From the NCBI GenBank assembly GCA_907163375.1, contig CAJQUW010005232.1, positions 186,001-250,000 on the forward strand: a stretch of 64,000 nt of DNA, given 5' to 3'. Source of the DNA: Prostheceraeus crozeri (lineage: Eukaryota; Platyhelminthes; Polycladida; Euryleptidae). A model generated the notes under the pieces. It searched no databases, was not told the DNA's origin, and worked only from the letters and a program-made list of their open reading frames with translations. Position 1 is the first letter of the stretch, and every line of letters begins with the position of its first letter. The position numbers and the translations under genes are program-made. Shown piece after piece: positions 21,836 to 31,306 of this stretch.

Positions 21836-21912
21836 GGACCAAAGGTCCTGAGGCTTTAGCCGATGGAACTTTGTTCACAGGCTTTAGCCGATCGGACCAA
21901 AGGTCCTGAGGT
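21836..21912. repeat. GC-rich stem-loop pair between virion peptide and integrase
   Basis: CGGACCAAAGGTCCTGAG and GGCTTTAGCCGAT occur twice (21835-21864, 21880-21912, order rotated). Each is a mini-palindrome with a 3-base loop (GGACC-AAA-GGTCC; GGC-TTTA-GCC) in an otherwise AT-rich junction. Confidence 0.75.
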
Positions 21913-21914
21913 TA

Positions 21915-22397
21915 TTACCGAATCATACTAGGACTTAGATATATTCCAGAACCATCTTTAGTTTCTTTAATTTCAATTAAATCATCAACATTGTGGAGAA
22001 TATTTTTGAGAACTCGTTTTCCTTCATCAACTAATTTTAATTTACTAATAAAATTATCTACTATTCCGTCACCCCTAGCAACTTTCTCTAACTCTCTGTT
22101 ATGACGTTTTTGTTCTTCTAATGCTGCCTTCTCTGATTTATTTTTATTTACTGCTTGGACAATACCAGCTGTCCCGCCTGCAACACTTCCTGCAGCTGCT
22201 ATGCCACCTATTATTAGTGGAATTAATGGGAGAATCCCGCCATTCTTTTCTTCTTGTAATTGAATATTCTCTATCATTGGTTTACTTATGTAATACTTTT
22301 TTTTATTAATCGTAATAGTTTTAGGGGTATTTTTGTCAACAATATTACGTAATTTTAATTCAACAGTTTTATTATTATTACTTTTCGCTTGCGACAT
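21915..22397 (-). CDS. Small hydrophobic virion protein, pX-like
   Basis: A 160-residue protein starting at TTAAAAATG. It has a basic N-terminus, then after KNGG a long hydrophobic glycine/alanine stretch (GILPLIPLIIGGIAAAGSVA, about residues 53-85), then a charged, probably helical part with KNKSEKAALEEQKRH and a GSGIYLSPSM end. Such GG-flanked hydrophobic proteins (pX/pVI-like) are core or membrane-lytic virion peptides in adenovirus-like elements and are cut by the viral protease. The NGG-I site is a plausible cleavage point (inference). Confidence 0.65.
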   Translation of the reverse strand: MSQAKSNNNKTVELKLRNIVDKNTPKTITINKKKYYISKPMIENIQLQEEKNGGILPLIPLIIGGIAAAGSVAGGTAGIVQAVNKNKSEKAALEEQKRHNRELEKVARGDGIVDNFISKLKLVDEGKRVLKNILHNVDDLIEIKETKDGSGIYLSPSMIR

Positions 22398-22419
22398 TTT
22401 TAATAAAAAAAATTTAAGT

Positions 22420-22640
22420 TACGAAAATTTTTAATCTATTCTAGTTATGAATAAATTTTAAGTTATCAAAAAATTTCAAGTTACCAAAAAATTTTAAGTT
22501 ACCAAAAAATTTTAATCTATTCTAGTTATTAAAAAATTTCAAGTTACCAAAAAATTTTAAGTTACCAAAAAATTTTAATCTATTCTAGTTATGAAAAATT
22601 TTAAGTTAAGAATTTTTAATCTATTCTAGTTATGAAAAAA
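22420..22640. repeat. AT-rich tandem repeats upstream of the pX-like gene
   Basis: Irregular copies of AAAAAATTTTAAGTTACC and AATCTATTCTAGTTAT fill the roughly 250-bp gap between the capsid gene 3' end and the pX-like start. They may form the promoter or terminator region. Confidence 0.75.
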
Positions 22641-22646
22641 TTTTAA

Positions 22647-23981
22647 TTAACTTATCCTTACCATCTTTCCATTAAGAATTTCAATAGAATATTTTACATC
22701 TTCTAGCAATAAACCATAAGCCATCAATGAAGTTGTGGAATCTTTTTTTTCAATATTAATTGTTACATCACAACCAGTCTTAATAATATCTTCTGATTGT
22801 GCACTTAAATCGAAACAGAAAACAGTATATAAATGTCTCCAATCTCCAGGAGTTAATTGTGGTTCAACTCCAAATTCTATACAAAGATTTCTATAAGCAT
22901 CATATCCTTCCATAAATTGATTATTGGTATCATCGAATCTTAATGGATCAATTGGATATCGGGTTTGATTTAATGAAACTTGTAAACTTCGAATTGTATT
23001 AATATGGAAGAGATTATTGTTCTTATCAAAACTTGGAGAATTATTTCTTTGAAATGTTAGTAATAAATATCTTGGAGTATTCGAAGTTCTAGTAAAATGC
23101 CAGTTAAATCTTTGTTCGGAAAAAGTTACTGAACTAGCAGTACGCTTTAGAAAATTTACTGGAATTGGTTTGTTAGTATTTAATCTTTTTGCAATAGCTG
23201 TTTCAATCTCTAAACTAGGAGTAATATGCTTAATCCACCATTCAAGTCTATCAATTTTTAGATATGCTTTTTTTCCAGTCTTACCAAAAAAGATTAATTC
23301 ATTATTTGCTGTGCGATGAATTATTAACTTCAAATTTTAATTGATATGATATTTTATCATAATGTAAATATCCGAATAATGGAGACAATGACCAATTAAC
23401 TGTCTGTTTACCTTTCTTGTTAAATTCACGTCTTTCTTTATATGCACTATTGTTTGTTTTATTTAAATGTTTTGCAATATTTTCTACATCTTTCGCAATT
23501 CCTGCTGCATCTGTTCCAGCGTGAGTTAAATCATCAACAATTATACCATCATTAGTATCAGGAAACCAACCTTCGATTTCATACTTTTTATTATTTTCAC
23601 CAATTATTACAAATCTAAGCATTGTATCAATTACACCTGGAGAATCACTTATTGTTTCTATATTTTGAGTTGCAACATCTAAACGCATTTGTGTAAATAA
23701 TCTTGGAAAGAAATTATTCTCTAGTGCAATATTATCGGTATCTGGTAATGGTGTTGTAAAATTGGCATCACTATACAAAGAATATTCACAGTGTAAAAAT
23801 GAATCAGGTAGATATATATAACTCTGCTGATTATCAACTTCAAAAATTAAATCACCTCCAGTATTTACTCTACTGGAAGATCCGGGATTCATAGCAATTC
23901 TTATATAGTCATTCTTTTTTGATTGCAACTGACGAACGGAGGATCGTCTAATCTAAATTTATTTTCGATAAGCGAAGACAT
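22647..23981 (-). CDS. Major capsid protein (double jelly-roll), frameshifted
   Basis: The start is the ATG at 23981 in TATAAAAATG, encoding MSSLIENKFRLDD. The frame shifts once by a base near 23915 (A run) and again near 23325 (T run). The frames at 23302-23928 and 22647-23333 are therefore parts of one gene of roughly 444 residues. Recognisable features are the N-terminal IRIAMNPGSSSRVNTGGDL, the FPRLFTQMRLDVATQNIE strand pair, the GWFPDTNDG loop and the C-terminal VTINIEKKDSTTSLMAYGLL. This is the Polinton/adintovirus hexon-like pattern. The gene product would form the icosahedral shell. Assignment to major capsid rests on pattern and position and is a little less sure than the polymerase or protease. 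Confidence 0.75.
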
Positions 23982-24077
23982 TTTTATAAAAAATAATTTG
24001 ACTTTTTGTTTTTCTCACACACAGAAAAAATTCTGCTAAAATAATTTTACTAAAATAATTTTACTAAAAAAATTTTG

Positions 24078-24135
24078 CTAGACCAGCTCCGCTACAGCTT
24101 TGCTGGTTAAACCGAAGGTTGCTGCTCACGCCATT
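24078..24135. repeat. GC-rich inverted cluster between virion genes
   Basis: GACCAGCTCCGCTACAGC and TTTGCTGGTTAAACC, followed by CCGAAGGTTGCTGC, lie between the 126-residue gene and the capsid gene. Short stems (CCAGC / GCTGG; AACC-GAA-GGTT) stand out in AT-rich surroundings. Confidence 0.65.
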
Positions 24136-24209
24136 ACCTCTTATTTCTTCAATTGTTTTTTTATTATTTTTATGTTCATTATGTTTACTATCAGACGGAG
24201 CTCCACTCC

Positions 24210-24590
24210 TCAAGGTTTCCCAACAGCAATGTTAGCAATTTTATTTTTTGTTTCCTCTGAAAGTTTTTTTAAATTTTTTAGTTCTTCGGAATCATTCCTA
24301 AGTTTACGAATAGCTTCTAGTTGTTTTAATTCGTTTTGAGACTTGACAGCATTGGATATTGCACTAGCTGTACTACCTATAGCAGCTGCTCCTTTTGCAG
24401 CAGATGTAATCAAATCTTTATTATTTTTAATTAAGTTAACGATACTTCCAATACCAGAGAAGATCCCAGCTCCTTCCGTGTGAACTGTTTCTCTATTATC
24501 ATAATGATAAACAGGATTCATACGTGGTTCATGAGCAATTCTTTGATTTGAAGCAAATTGTTTAAGATTGTGTTTATAAATTATAGGCAT
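24210..24590 (-). CDS. Second small amphipathic virion-type protein
   Basis: A 126-residue protein starting at CCTAAAAAATG. The N-terminal part is hydrophilic with basic and His/Tyr residues. Then GAGIFSGIGSIVNLI and LITSAAKGAAAIGSTASAIS (about residues 41-80) form a glycine/alanine-rich amphipathic segment. A charged helical C-terminus follows. Size, position next to the capsid gene and the GAG/GIG motif suggest a pVI- or pX-like internal virion protein with membrane activity. No enzyme motif is present. Confidence 0.55.
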   Translation of the reverse strand: MPIIYKHNLKQFASNQRIAHEPRMNPVYHYDNRETVHTEGAGIFSGIGSIVNLIKNNKDLITSAAKGAAAIGSTASAISNAVKSQNELKQLEAIRKLRNDSEELKNLKKLSEETKNKIANIAVGKP

Positions 24591-24647
24591 TTTTTAGGAT
24601 TAAATTTGACTTTTGGGAAAAAATATTTACGATTGGTTAGTAACCAC

Positions 24648-24664
24648 AGGACCTTTGGTCCGTT
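24648..24664. repeat. GC-rich mini-palindrome at gene junction
   Basis: AGGACCTTTGGTCCG: stem GGACC / GGTCC with a TTT loop, between the fibre-like gene 3' end (24676) and the 126-residue gene start (24590). It is the complement-looped twin of the GGACC-AAA-GGTCC unit at 21836. Confidence 0.7.
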
Positions 24665-24675
24665 TAATATTTACG

Positions 24676-25563
24676 CTAAGATTTACGTTTGTGAATGGAC
24701 AACAACTTCGAGATAACTTTATTAATTGCCTGTTGCACTTTATCTATTGCGTCAAGCAGCGTGTGATGTACTTTAATTTCTCTTCTATTAACTTGCATTT
24801 TCTGCTGATTAATCTTCAACGCCGTTTTAAGAGCATTTAACTTAATTTTAAGAACATCTAATTGTCTTTTAACAGAATCTAACTGTTCTTTATTTTCTTT
24901 AGAGTTTTCTTGTAAATTTTTCTTTAATTCATTTTCTAAATTGATTTTAAGAGTATTCATTTTATCAACTTTTTCATTAAGTGAGTTTACTTCATTTATT
25001 ATTCTATTCATCTTTTTCATTTGTTGAGTAATTTTAGAACTTAATTCATCAACACTTTTTTGGAATGTAGTTTGTAACTGCTTTAAATTTTTTTTAATTC
25101 TTTCAGGAAGTTTTTCTATTTCATCTTCTAATTGTTCTTTTAACATTTTTATCTGATGTTTATTTTTAATGACTGCAGATTTTAAATTTATAGAAAGTAT
25201 TATTAAAATTTTTGATTGTTCTGAAATCTTTTTAAAAAGTTTTGCTATATCTGCTTCTAGCTCTCTATCCTTTTTATCAAGTTTTAATAATTTTTCGTTT
25301 AATGATTTGTCGTTAAGTTTAAGCAACTTTAATTCGTTCATCAGTGGAACCAAAACATCGTTTATATATTTTTCCTTTAAGTCATTGATTTGTGTATCAA
25401 CATATTGTTTATTTGTTAACTCTGTATTTTGTTGCGGAAGAATAGAAAGATGCAATGGACCAGATAAAACGTCTCCAGTTTTCATGATATAATTTTCTAT
25501 CTCTATTTCTAATTCACGATTATTCGGGATATATGCACCTCCACCAACATTTGGTAACATCAT
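24676..25563 (-). CDS. Fibre-like coiled-coil protein
   Basis: A 295-residue protein starting at GTTAAAAAATG. The N-terminus holds a glycine patch (NVGGGAYIP) and then MKTGDVLSGPLHL, then ELTNKQYVDTQIND. This resembles the M-x-G-x-L-x-M...N-T-x-L-x-T-KKYVD repeat of bacteriophage and adenovirus-like fibres. The remainder, about residues 75-290, is almost uninterrupted heptad-type Leu/Ile/Lys/Glu sequence, predicted as long coiled coil. A trimeric fibre or spike stalk is the most economical reading. The receptor-binding head is not obvious. The function is inference; the motif and the coiled coil are visible. Confidence 0.6.
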   Translation of the reverse strand: MMLPNVGGGAYIPNNRELEIEIENYIMKTGDVLSGPLHLSILPQQNTELTNKQYVDTQINDLKEKYINDVLVPLMNELKLLKLNDKSLNEKLLKLDKKDRELEADIAKLFKKISEQSKILIILSINLKSAVIKNKHQIKMLKEQLEDEIEKLPERIKKNLKQLQTTFQKSVDELSSKITQQMKKMNRIINEVNSLNEKVDKMNTLKINLENELKKNLQENSKENKEQLDSVKRQLDVLKIKLNALKTALKINQQKMQVNRREIKVHHTLLDAIDKVQQAINKVISKLLSIHKRKS

Positions 25564-25673
25564 TTTTTAACAATAAAAAAATAAATTTTTTTCTAATAAA
25601 AATAAAATTTTTTCTAATAAAATTTTTTATAATAAAAATAAAAAATAATATTTTTTCTAATAAAAATAAAAAA

Positions 25674-27008
25674 ATGGAAAATCCAAATTTAAAAAAATTA
25701 TATTCGTCCGCATCATCCTGTTCTTCTTATTCGACGAGATCAACGGGATTTGATAATAAATGTTTTGATAATAACAATAATAATCCATGTATAGATGTTA
25801 ATGTTTTGTTTCAATTACAAGCCGAAATATTTAGAGAACAGACTAAAGGTTTACCTTCTATAGAAACTAATTATTGCATTTTCTCAGGTGATCCATTTAT
25901 TAAATTTATGGAGATTGTTAGTAAATATAATGATGTAGCTTATGTGGAATTAAATAAAGAAAATATGGTTATAATAGGACATAATAATGTTTACGGATTC
26001 ATTAGAGCAGTTTTACCGATTAGTAATACTGAGTGGATAGAAAATAAAATTATCAATTATATCAATATTAAAGAATTAGTTAAAAAATTAAAATCTTTTT
26101 CGAAAGAAAAAATTAGATTATTTGTTGATGAACAAAATCAATACAACATTCATATCGGGAGTAAAAAACATAACGAAGAATTATTATGTCAAGTATATTA
26201 TAGAGATACAATTTATAAACAAGAAACATTAGAAATGCCCCAAAGATATGATGATGATACATATATAGGATTATATTCAAACTTAAATATTAATTTGTTA
26301 AAATCTTACATAAATGGCTTAGCTCAACAAGAGAAAATTTATATGTGGACTACACCTTATACTATTAACAATGTCCATAATCATAATCATAATAAACGAA
26401 CCGAAGGTTCTAGGGCTTTGCCCGATCTTAAAGAATCTTATGATAATAATGATGATAATAATATAGATGATGATAATATAGATGATGATAATATAGATGA
26501 TAATAATATAGATGATGATTCTGAAACATCTGAAAATGGTGTAAATGGTAAAAAAGATTATAAAAATATTAGTAATTATAAAAATTTATCTAAATTTCAT
26601 TTTCTTACAATTGAAAATAATAATGATGGTATAGTTGAAGATACTGTTCGACAACTATGTGTCGGGTCTACAAAATTTAAATTAGGATTTACATCTAATC
26701 AATTTAAAATTTTATCATCTTTAATAAAAACTAAAAGTGATTCAGATTATGGTGGTGTTATTAAATTTTCCAAAAGAGATCAAAGACCAATATTTTTCTC
26801 TATTATATTATTATCAGATAAAAAATGTAATTTAGAGTTGGATATTCCAATAAGAGAATGGTATCCTATCAGGGAATGGCATCCTATACCAAAAAGTGTA
26901 ATTTATGATGATGATGAAGAATCAATTGATGATGATGATGAAGAATCAATAGTTAGTGAAAATAAATTTAAATTATCTTTTGATAAAACATTATATGATG
27001 AAACTTAA
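25674..27008 (+). CDS. Acidic-repeat protein, possible sliding-clamp-like factor
   Basis: The start is chosen at the ATG at 25674 (AATAAAAAAATGG); the upstream in-frame extension is poly-A/T. The protein has 444 residues. Two structured halves (about residues 45-220 and 290-420) show alternating hydrophobic strands such as FIKFMEIVSKYNDVAYVELN and FKLGFTSNQFKILSSLIKT. An acidic low-complexity linker built on NIDDD repeats (about 250-285) separates them, and the C-terminus is acidic (DDDDEESI). The two-half arrangement loosely recalls PCNA or herpesvirus processivity factors, which would suit its place opposite the polymerase. I have no motif-level proof. A small GC-rich insert (RTEGSRALPD) lies near residue 243. 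Confidence 0.5.
   Translation: MENPNLKKLYSSASSCSSYSTRSTGFDNKCFDNNNNNPCIDVNVLFQLQAEIFREQTKGLPSIETNYCIFSGDPFIKFMEIVSKYNDVAYVELNKENMVIIGHNNVYGFIRAVLPISNTEWIENKIINYINIKELVKKLKSFSKEKIRLFVDEQNQYNIHIGSKKHNEELLCQVYYRDTIYKQETLEMPQRYDDDTYIGLYSNLNINLLKSYINGLAQQEKIYMWTTPYTINNVHNHNHNKRTEGSRALPDLKESYDNNDDNNIDDDNIDDDNIDDNNIDDDSETSENGVNGKKDYKNISNYKNLSKFHFLTIENNNDGIVEDTVRQLCVGSTKFKLGFTSNQFKILSSLIKTKSDSDYGGVIKFSKRDQRPIFFSIILLSDKKCNLELDIPIREWYPIREWHPIPKSVIYDDDEESIDDDDEESIVSENKFKLSFDKTLYDET
26396..26432. repeat. GC-rich stem-loop insert inside the acidic-repeat gene
   Basis: GAACCGAAGGTTC and GGGCTTTGCCC follow one another, each a palindrome with a 3-base loop. They lie in-frame in the coding sequence, where they add about a dozen residues beside the low-complexity linker. 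Confidence 0.7.
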
Positions 27009-27054
27009 TATGATAAAACTTAATAGAAAATACCAAAATATTCGATAAATATAT

Positions 27055-27322
27055 TTTCATATGTAATAAAATTTTTAGATGTAATAAATTTTTTAGATGT
27101 AATAAATTTTTTAGATGTAATAAATTTTTTAGATGTAATAAATTTTTTAGATATTATAAATTTTTTAGATGTAATAAATTTTTTAGATGTAATAAATTTT
27201 TTAGATGTAATAAATTTTTTAGATGTTTTAAATTTTTTAGATGTAATAAATTTTTTAGATGTTATAAATTTTTTTAGATGTTATAAATTTTTTAGATGTT
27301 ATAAAATTTTTAGATGTAATAA
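27055..27322. repeat. 18-bp tandem repeats between convergent genes
   Basis: About fourteen units of TTTTTTAGATGTAATAAA with small variants fill the gap between the 3' ends of the acidic-repeat gene (plus) and the polymerase (minus). The position suggests a shared transcription end region. The repeats hold AATAAA on the plus strand in nearly every unit. Confidence 0.85.
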
Positions 27323-27330
27323 AAAAATTA

Positions 27331-30300
27331 TTATTCCCACGTGTCATCATCATCACTTAAATTACTCTCACAGATGATTGTTTGAAATATTTCAGCTTGA
27401 ATATCTTCTCCGTTATAAGGTAACATAATTTCATTTTCATCAGGTGCTTGACGTTTAAGAATATTTATTTGACCAGAAAATTTTTTTTCTTCAGTATTAT
27501 TATTTTTATCAGGAATACTAATTCCAGTTTCTAAAGATCGTTTCCATGGTTTATTAACTGTAGTCGATAATGTTTTCCCCGAATATAATTTTAGAAAATC
27601 TTCTACTTTTACTTTGTTTTGTGAATAACCTTTGAATGTTTTCTTTTCACTAAGTCTCCCTTGTTCATCTACAGTAATACAGTATTTTACTTTAGGTGCA
27701 ATAAACATTGCAAAAATAATTCCACCATTTCCATAATCATTTTTCCCTTGACACAATTCTCCTCCAACATATCCAGCAGCGTCTAATTTATTAAAGAGCT
27801 CATTGGAAATATATATTGAATCAGTATCTGTATAATGAATGTATTTTTCTTTGAAACCATTAATTTCTAAAATAAAGTTATTCATGATTCTTCTAGAGTG
27901 AGAAAGAATGAAAGAACCTAAGTGTGATGGCATGAATGACGTCTTCCCATCTTTTACAATATTAGTTTTGAGAAATTCATCATCTTCCATTTCTACTTTC
28001 GCTAAATATTGTTCATCATTTAATTTTTCATAATCTTTTACTTCTTGAGTGAAATTTTTTCTCAATGTATTCTCATTCCATAAATGATATTTAGTGGTTA
28101 TATCTTTTTGCACAGTTTTGCCATATAGCGAATTCATCAATAATTTAATTAACTCATCACCTACAGTATTTCCTTCTGTTTTATATCTTTTTCTCAAATT
28201 AAAAAGTTTTTCAATATAATTTCGAAATGGTGAAACTTGATAATTTTTTTCATAAATTATACCATCAGTAATATGTAAGATTTTTCCCCCACATCTAACA
28301 ATTTCTTGTATGTCTACAGAAGTTAATACTTCATAACATATACCATTTCTAAACCTGATTACTTTTACATGAGAATTATTATTTTGATTTTTAACTTTAT
28401 CTTTTATAGGAACTGGTTGGAAAAACATATCATTCGGATATTGAAACACAACAGGGAATATTCCAGTTTTAGGTCTAAATGTTTGAGTATTAAATTTATA
28501 TACTATTTCCCGCTCTTCTTCTTGACGAAATTTTCTAGCTGATTCAGCTTTAGGGTATTCTGAATTTTCATCATACATAGCTGATGGATATAAAGATGTT
28601 GCATCAAAAGCCATTAGAAATTCATTTTTTTGTTCAAGTAGTTGATTTGAAATTTTCTTACAAATTTCAGTTTTATCTCCTAAATCTCGATACTGTTTCA
28701 TTAAATCTATTAAATTACTTCCAGGGGACAAAGCCCCACCAGCGTAGCGACCAAGGGACAAAGTCCCCCCAGCGCAGCGACCAGGTAAATACTGTTTTAA
28801 TATTGGTAACAAGATGCTACAAAATGGCGATATGTATTTTCTTATATTTGCTGAAACTCTTCCACCTTTAACAGATTTTCTAATATAATTTCTAGCCCAT
28901 AAATCTATATGAGAATGAATATTTATATTGTCATTTTGTACGCTTTTCATCCAACCGTTAAATGTTAAAGCAGAGGATGTTAAATTAGTAGTTATATCTT
29001 CACCAACTAAATCTTGCATAACATTATTATATTTGTAGATACAAAAAGCTAAAGAAAGAATATCGTTAACTAAATATGGTCTCCATTCAATTTCTTTTTC
29101 TTTATAATTTTCATGTGTTATGTCTCCAATTTCATAATTTAATTTACACACATTCGTAGGAATTTTAAAATTCTCACACCATTTAGAAAGACTTGTTTTT
29201 ATATGTTGATAACTACATTTCATTATAATAGTTTGAAGTGCTAATTTACCTGACGGTGAATCTTTTTTCATATTGTTTTTAAATCTAAAAGATTTTTGAA
29301 TGTATCTACTAACACATTCAGTTGTATAAGGATTTTGTAATGAAGCAGTCAATATTCCTCTTGAAGTTTTAAGAGGCGGTTTAGATAATTTAAAATTAGC
29401 TTTTATCGGAAAATAGGAATCAAAACCTGATGAATTGTGAGCTATTAAAGTTACTCTCGAATAATTAAATTTTCCAAGAGTTTTAAAAAATTGATGGATC
29501 GGACATACGTCCTCTGGGTTTCCCCTGATTGGACATTCATCATCCTCAGTTCTCGAAAATATTTTCACACAATTTTGAAGTTTATTAAATTCTAATTCAG
29601 TTAAATTATTATACTCATTAATCTGTTTTTTAAGTTTTTTAATTTCATCTTCATCTTTTGATCGTTTAATTTTAATCATATCACTTAACAAACGTGTTTC
29701 TAATTCTTTCAATCTTTGTTTCGGTAAACAACATATAAATTTATTAAAATTAATAGCTCCTACAGCATAAGGAATAGGATGAGCTGTTGAACAGTTAGGA
29801 TCAGGAAAAGTTTCGAGATCCCAAATATATGTTGAACCATAGTCAATTTTTTTCTTTGTTATGATTTTATATGGACGCGTTGTTAGATTTTCATCAGTAA
29901 CTGTTTTATATATGGGTTTGAAATTATTTTCAATTTCTCTAATAGCTTTTAATTTATGAGATTTATTAATTAAACAATAGTGACCAATTGTTGAACCTGC
30001 GTGAAAATAATTGTAATAAACATAATTATGAAACGTTTCAATTCCTCTAGGATTTAAATGACGATTGGCAGGACTATAATATTGAACACATTCTCCAAAA
30101 TATTTATTGAATTGAGAAAATTTGCAGTTTGACATTACTCCTGTTCTAGATGTGGCTTTCTCTTTATATAAAAAATTATTAAACATTTCTTTCATCATTT
30201 CTCCTTGTTCTTCATTAAAACCTCGTAAAACATTATAACATTTAATAAAACAAAAATCTTCAGAAGGAATATAACAATATTCACCGAAATATTCTTTGAT

Positions 30301-30867
30301 TCTATATTTCATATTAATCCCTGCCCCTCTATGCGATCTTTGTACTAACTTCATTCCAAAATCTTCATATTTAATATTACCTGTAAAAATCCATTCGTTA
30401 GCATCGGATTTCTCATCCAGATTCGAAAACCATGTTTCAAATGATTTTTTATTATAGAAGGTTACGTAAAAATTTTGAATTATATTTTCCTGATCTTTAA
30501 CAACTTTTCCAAGTAAATTAATAATTTTACCATTTGCTAAAAGTTTCCGCATATCATTTACTACATTAATAAAAGATACATTTTCATATTTAATTTCATT
30601 TGGATTAAATAAATCACATAAATCATCACCAAGTTCATCTTTAATTCTATCATCAAAAAAGATATCAGTAATAGGAGTTTCTAATATTTCTTTTGTTCCA
30701 CTTTTCTGTTTTTTAGTATTACGTCTAATACTACGCCTAGTACGTTTCTGTTTTTTAATACGTTTACTACGTTTACTATGTTTAATTTGCGCATCAAACT
30801 CAGCAGTTTGTTTCTTGATTGATTCATCAATCCTAGACGTTTGTCCGAGAGACATTTCACGATTCAT
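27331..30867 (-). CDS. Protein-primed family B DNA polymerase
   Basis: An intact 1178-residue replicative polymerase. The N-terminus is strongly basic (KRSKRIKKQKRTRR). The exonuclease motifs are YIWDLETFPDP (ExoI, about residue 346), IAHNSSGFDSYF (ExoII, about 475) and YLVNDILSL (ExoIII, about 597). The polymerase motifs are FDATSLYPSAMY (A, about 752), LLMNSLYGKTVQ (B, about 907) and YTDTDSIYI (C, about 1009). The insert between A and B is the size of the TPR2 domain of protein-primed enzymes such as phi29. It would replicate the linear element from its inverted-repeat ends with a terminal protein. All catalytic residues are present. An in-frame GC-rich duplication encodes CAGGTLSLGRYAGGALSPG near residues 695-716. 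It is the only core enzyme besides the protease without a frame break. Confidence 0.97.
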   Translation of the reverse strand: MNREMSLGQTSRIDESIKKQTAEFDAQIKHSKRSKRIKKQKRTRRSIRRNTKKQKSGTKEILETPITDIFFDDRIKDELGDDLCDLFNPNEIKYENVSFINVVNDMRKLLANGKIINLLGKVVKDQENIIQNFYVTFYNKKSFETWFSNLDEKSDANEWIFTGNIKYEDFGMKLVQRSHRGAGINMKYRIKEYFGEYCYIPSEDFCFIKCYNVLRGFNEEQGEMMKEMFNNFLYKEKATSRTGVMSNCKFSQFNKYFGECVQYYSPANRHLNPRGIETFHNYVYYNYFHAGSTIGHYCLINKSHKLKAIREIENNFKPIYKTVTDENLTTRPYKIITKKKIDYGSTYIWDLETFPDPNCSTAHPIPYAVGAINFNKFICCLPKQRLKELETRLLSDMIKIKRSKDEDEIKKLKKQINEYNNLTELEFNKLQNCVKIFSRTEDDECPIRGNPEDVCPIHQFFKTLGKFNYSRVTLIAHNSSGFDSYFPIKANFKLSKPPLKTSRGILTASLQNPYTTECVSRYIQKSFRFKNNMKKDSPSGKLALQTIIMKCSYQHIKTSLSKWCENFKIPTNVCKLNYEIGDITHENYKEKEIEWRPYLVNDILSLAFCIYKYNNVMQDLVGEDITTNLTSSALTFNGWMKSVQNDNINIHSHIDLWARNYIRKSVKGGRVSANIRKYISPFCSILLPILKQYLPGRCAGGTLSLGRYAGGALSPGSNLIDLMKQYRDLGDKTEICKKISNQLLEQKNEFLMAFDATSLYPSAMYDENSEYPKAESARKFRQEEEREIVYKFNTQTFRPKTGIFPVVFQYPNDMFFQPVPIKDKVKNQNNNSHVKVIRFRNGICYEVLTSVDIQEIVRCGGKILHITDGIIYEKNYQVSPFRNYIEKLFNLRKRYKTEGNTVGDELIKLLMNSLYGKTVQKDITTKYHLWNENTLRKNFTQEVKDYEKLNDEQYLAKVEMEDDEFLKTNIVKDGKTSFMPSHLGSFILSHSRRIMNNFILEINGFKEKYIHYTDTDSIYISNELFNKLDAAGYVGGELCQGKNDYGNGGIIFAMFIAPKVKYCITVDEQGRLSEKKTFKGYSQNKVKVEDFLKLYSGKTLSTTVNKPWKRSLETGISIPDKNNNTEEKKFSGQINILKRQAPDENEIMLPYNGEDIQAEIFQTIICESNLSDDDDTWE
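28719..28786. repeat. GC-rich duplicated insert inside the polymerase gene
   Basis: GGGGACAAAGCCCC and GGGACAAAGTCCCC are two mini-stems with their CCAGCG(T/C)AGCGACC followers, a tandem pair of about 30 bp. The insert keeps the reading frame and lies upstream of polymerase motif A, so it may be tolerated as a surface loop. Confidence 0.75.
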
Positions 30868-30892
30868 ATTTTTTAAAAGAAAAAATGAATTT

Positions 30893-31222
30893 TTACATAG
30901 AACCTCGGTTCCGTTTTTGCATATACACAGGAATATGTAATTGATGTAATGTTTCTAATTCATGTGCTGTTAAATGTTCTTTCTTAACCAACCACCATAA
31001 ATTATTATACGCCAAAAATACTCGGAAACTTCTTAAACAAAGTGGAAAGTCTTTTGTTTTAAGACACGGTTTAATACCATGTTTTGTTTTATAATCTGTA
31101 ACGAGCGCTACGTATTTATGATGATAATAAAATCTAACTTCTTTCTTCGAATTTACAGGATTTGTAGGATGACGATAATCTTTTAAAACTGGTACATGCT
31201 CTATCTTATAATCATTCAACAT
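30893..31222 (-). CDS. Small basic Polinton protein, unknown
   Basis: The start is placed at the ATG at 31222 (MLNDYKIEHVPVLK), after an A-rich leader. The longer frame to 31288 reads into the GC-rich junction repeat. About 109 residues, rich in Lys, His, Tyr and Trp, with KKEVRFYYHHKYVALVTDYK and FRVFLAYNNLWWLVKKEHL. There is no Cys cluster or catalytic motif. It lies 26 bp from the polymerase start in the same orientation, so it may be co-transcribed and act in replication. The function is not recognised. Confidence 0.6.
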   Translation of the reverse strand: MLNDYKIEHVPVLKDYRHPTNPVNSKKEVRFYYHHKYVALVTDYKTKHGIKPCLKTKDFPLCLRSFRVFLAYNNLWWLVKKEHLTAHELETLHQLHIPVYMQKRNRGSM

Positions 31223-31261
31223 ATTTTTTTTATTTTTATTAACAAAAAATTTATAAGAAAA

Positions 31262-31306
31262 AATTATTCGGTCACTCCGTTCGATCACTCCGTTCGATCA
31301 CTCCGC
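31262..31306. repeat. GC-rich triplicated box at the ATPase 3' end
   Basis: Three copies of TTCGATCACTCCG / TTCGGTCACTCCG in tandem (13 bp) overlap the end of the ATPase gene and the leader of the 131-residue frame. They belong to the set of GC-rich junction repeats in this element. Confidence 0.7.

Noticed and set aside
24100..24339. Plus-strand frames opposite Polinton virion genes
   Set aside because: They are shadows of the minus-strand genes and read through the complement of their coding sequence.
27055..27322. CRISPR-like regular repeats
   Set aside because: The units are head-to-tail tandem repeats without unique spacers, in an animal-hosted Polinton.
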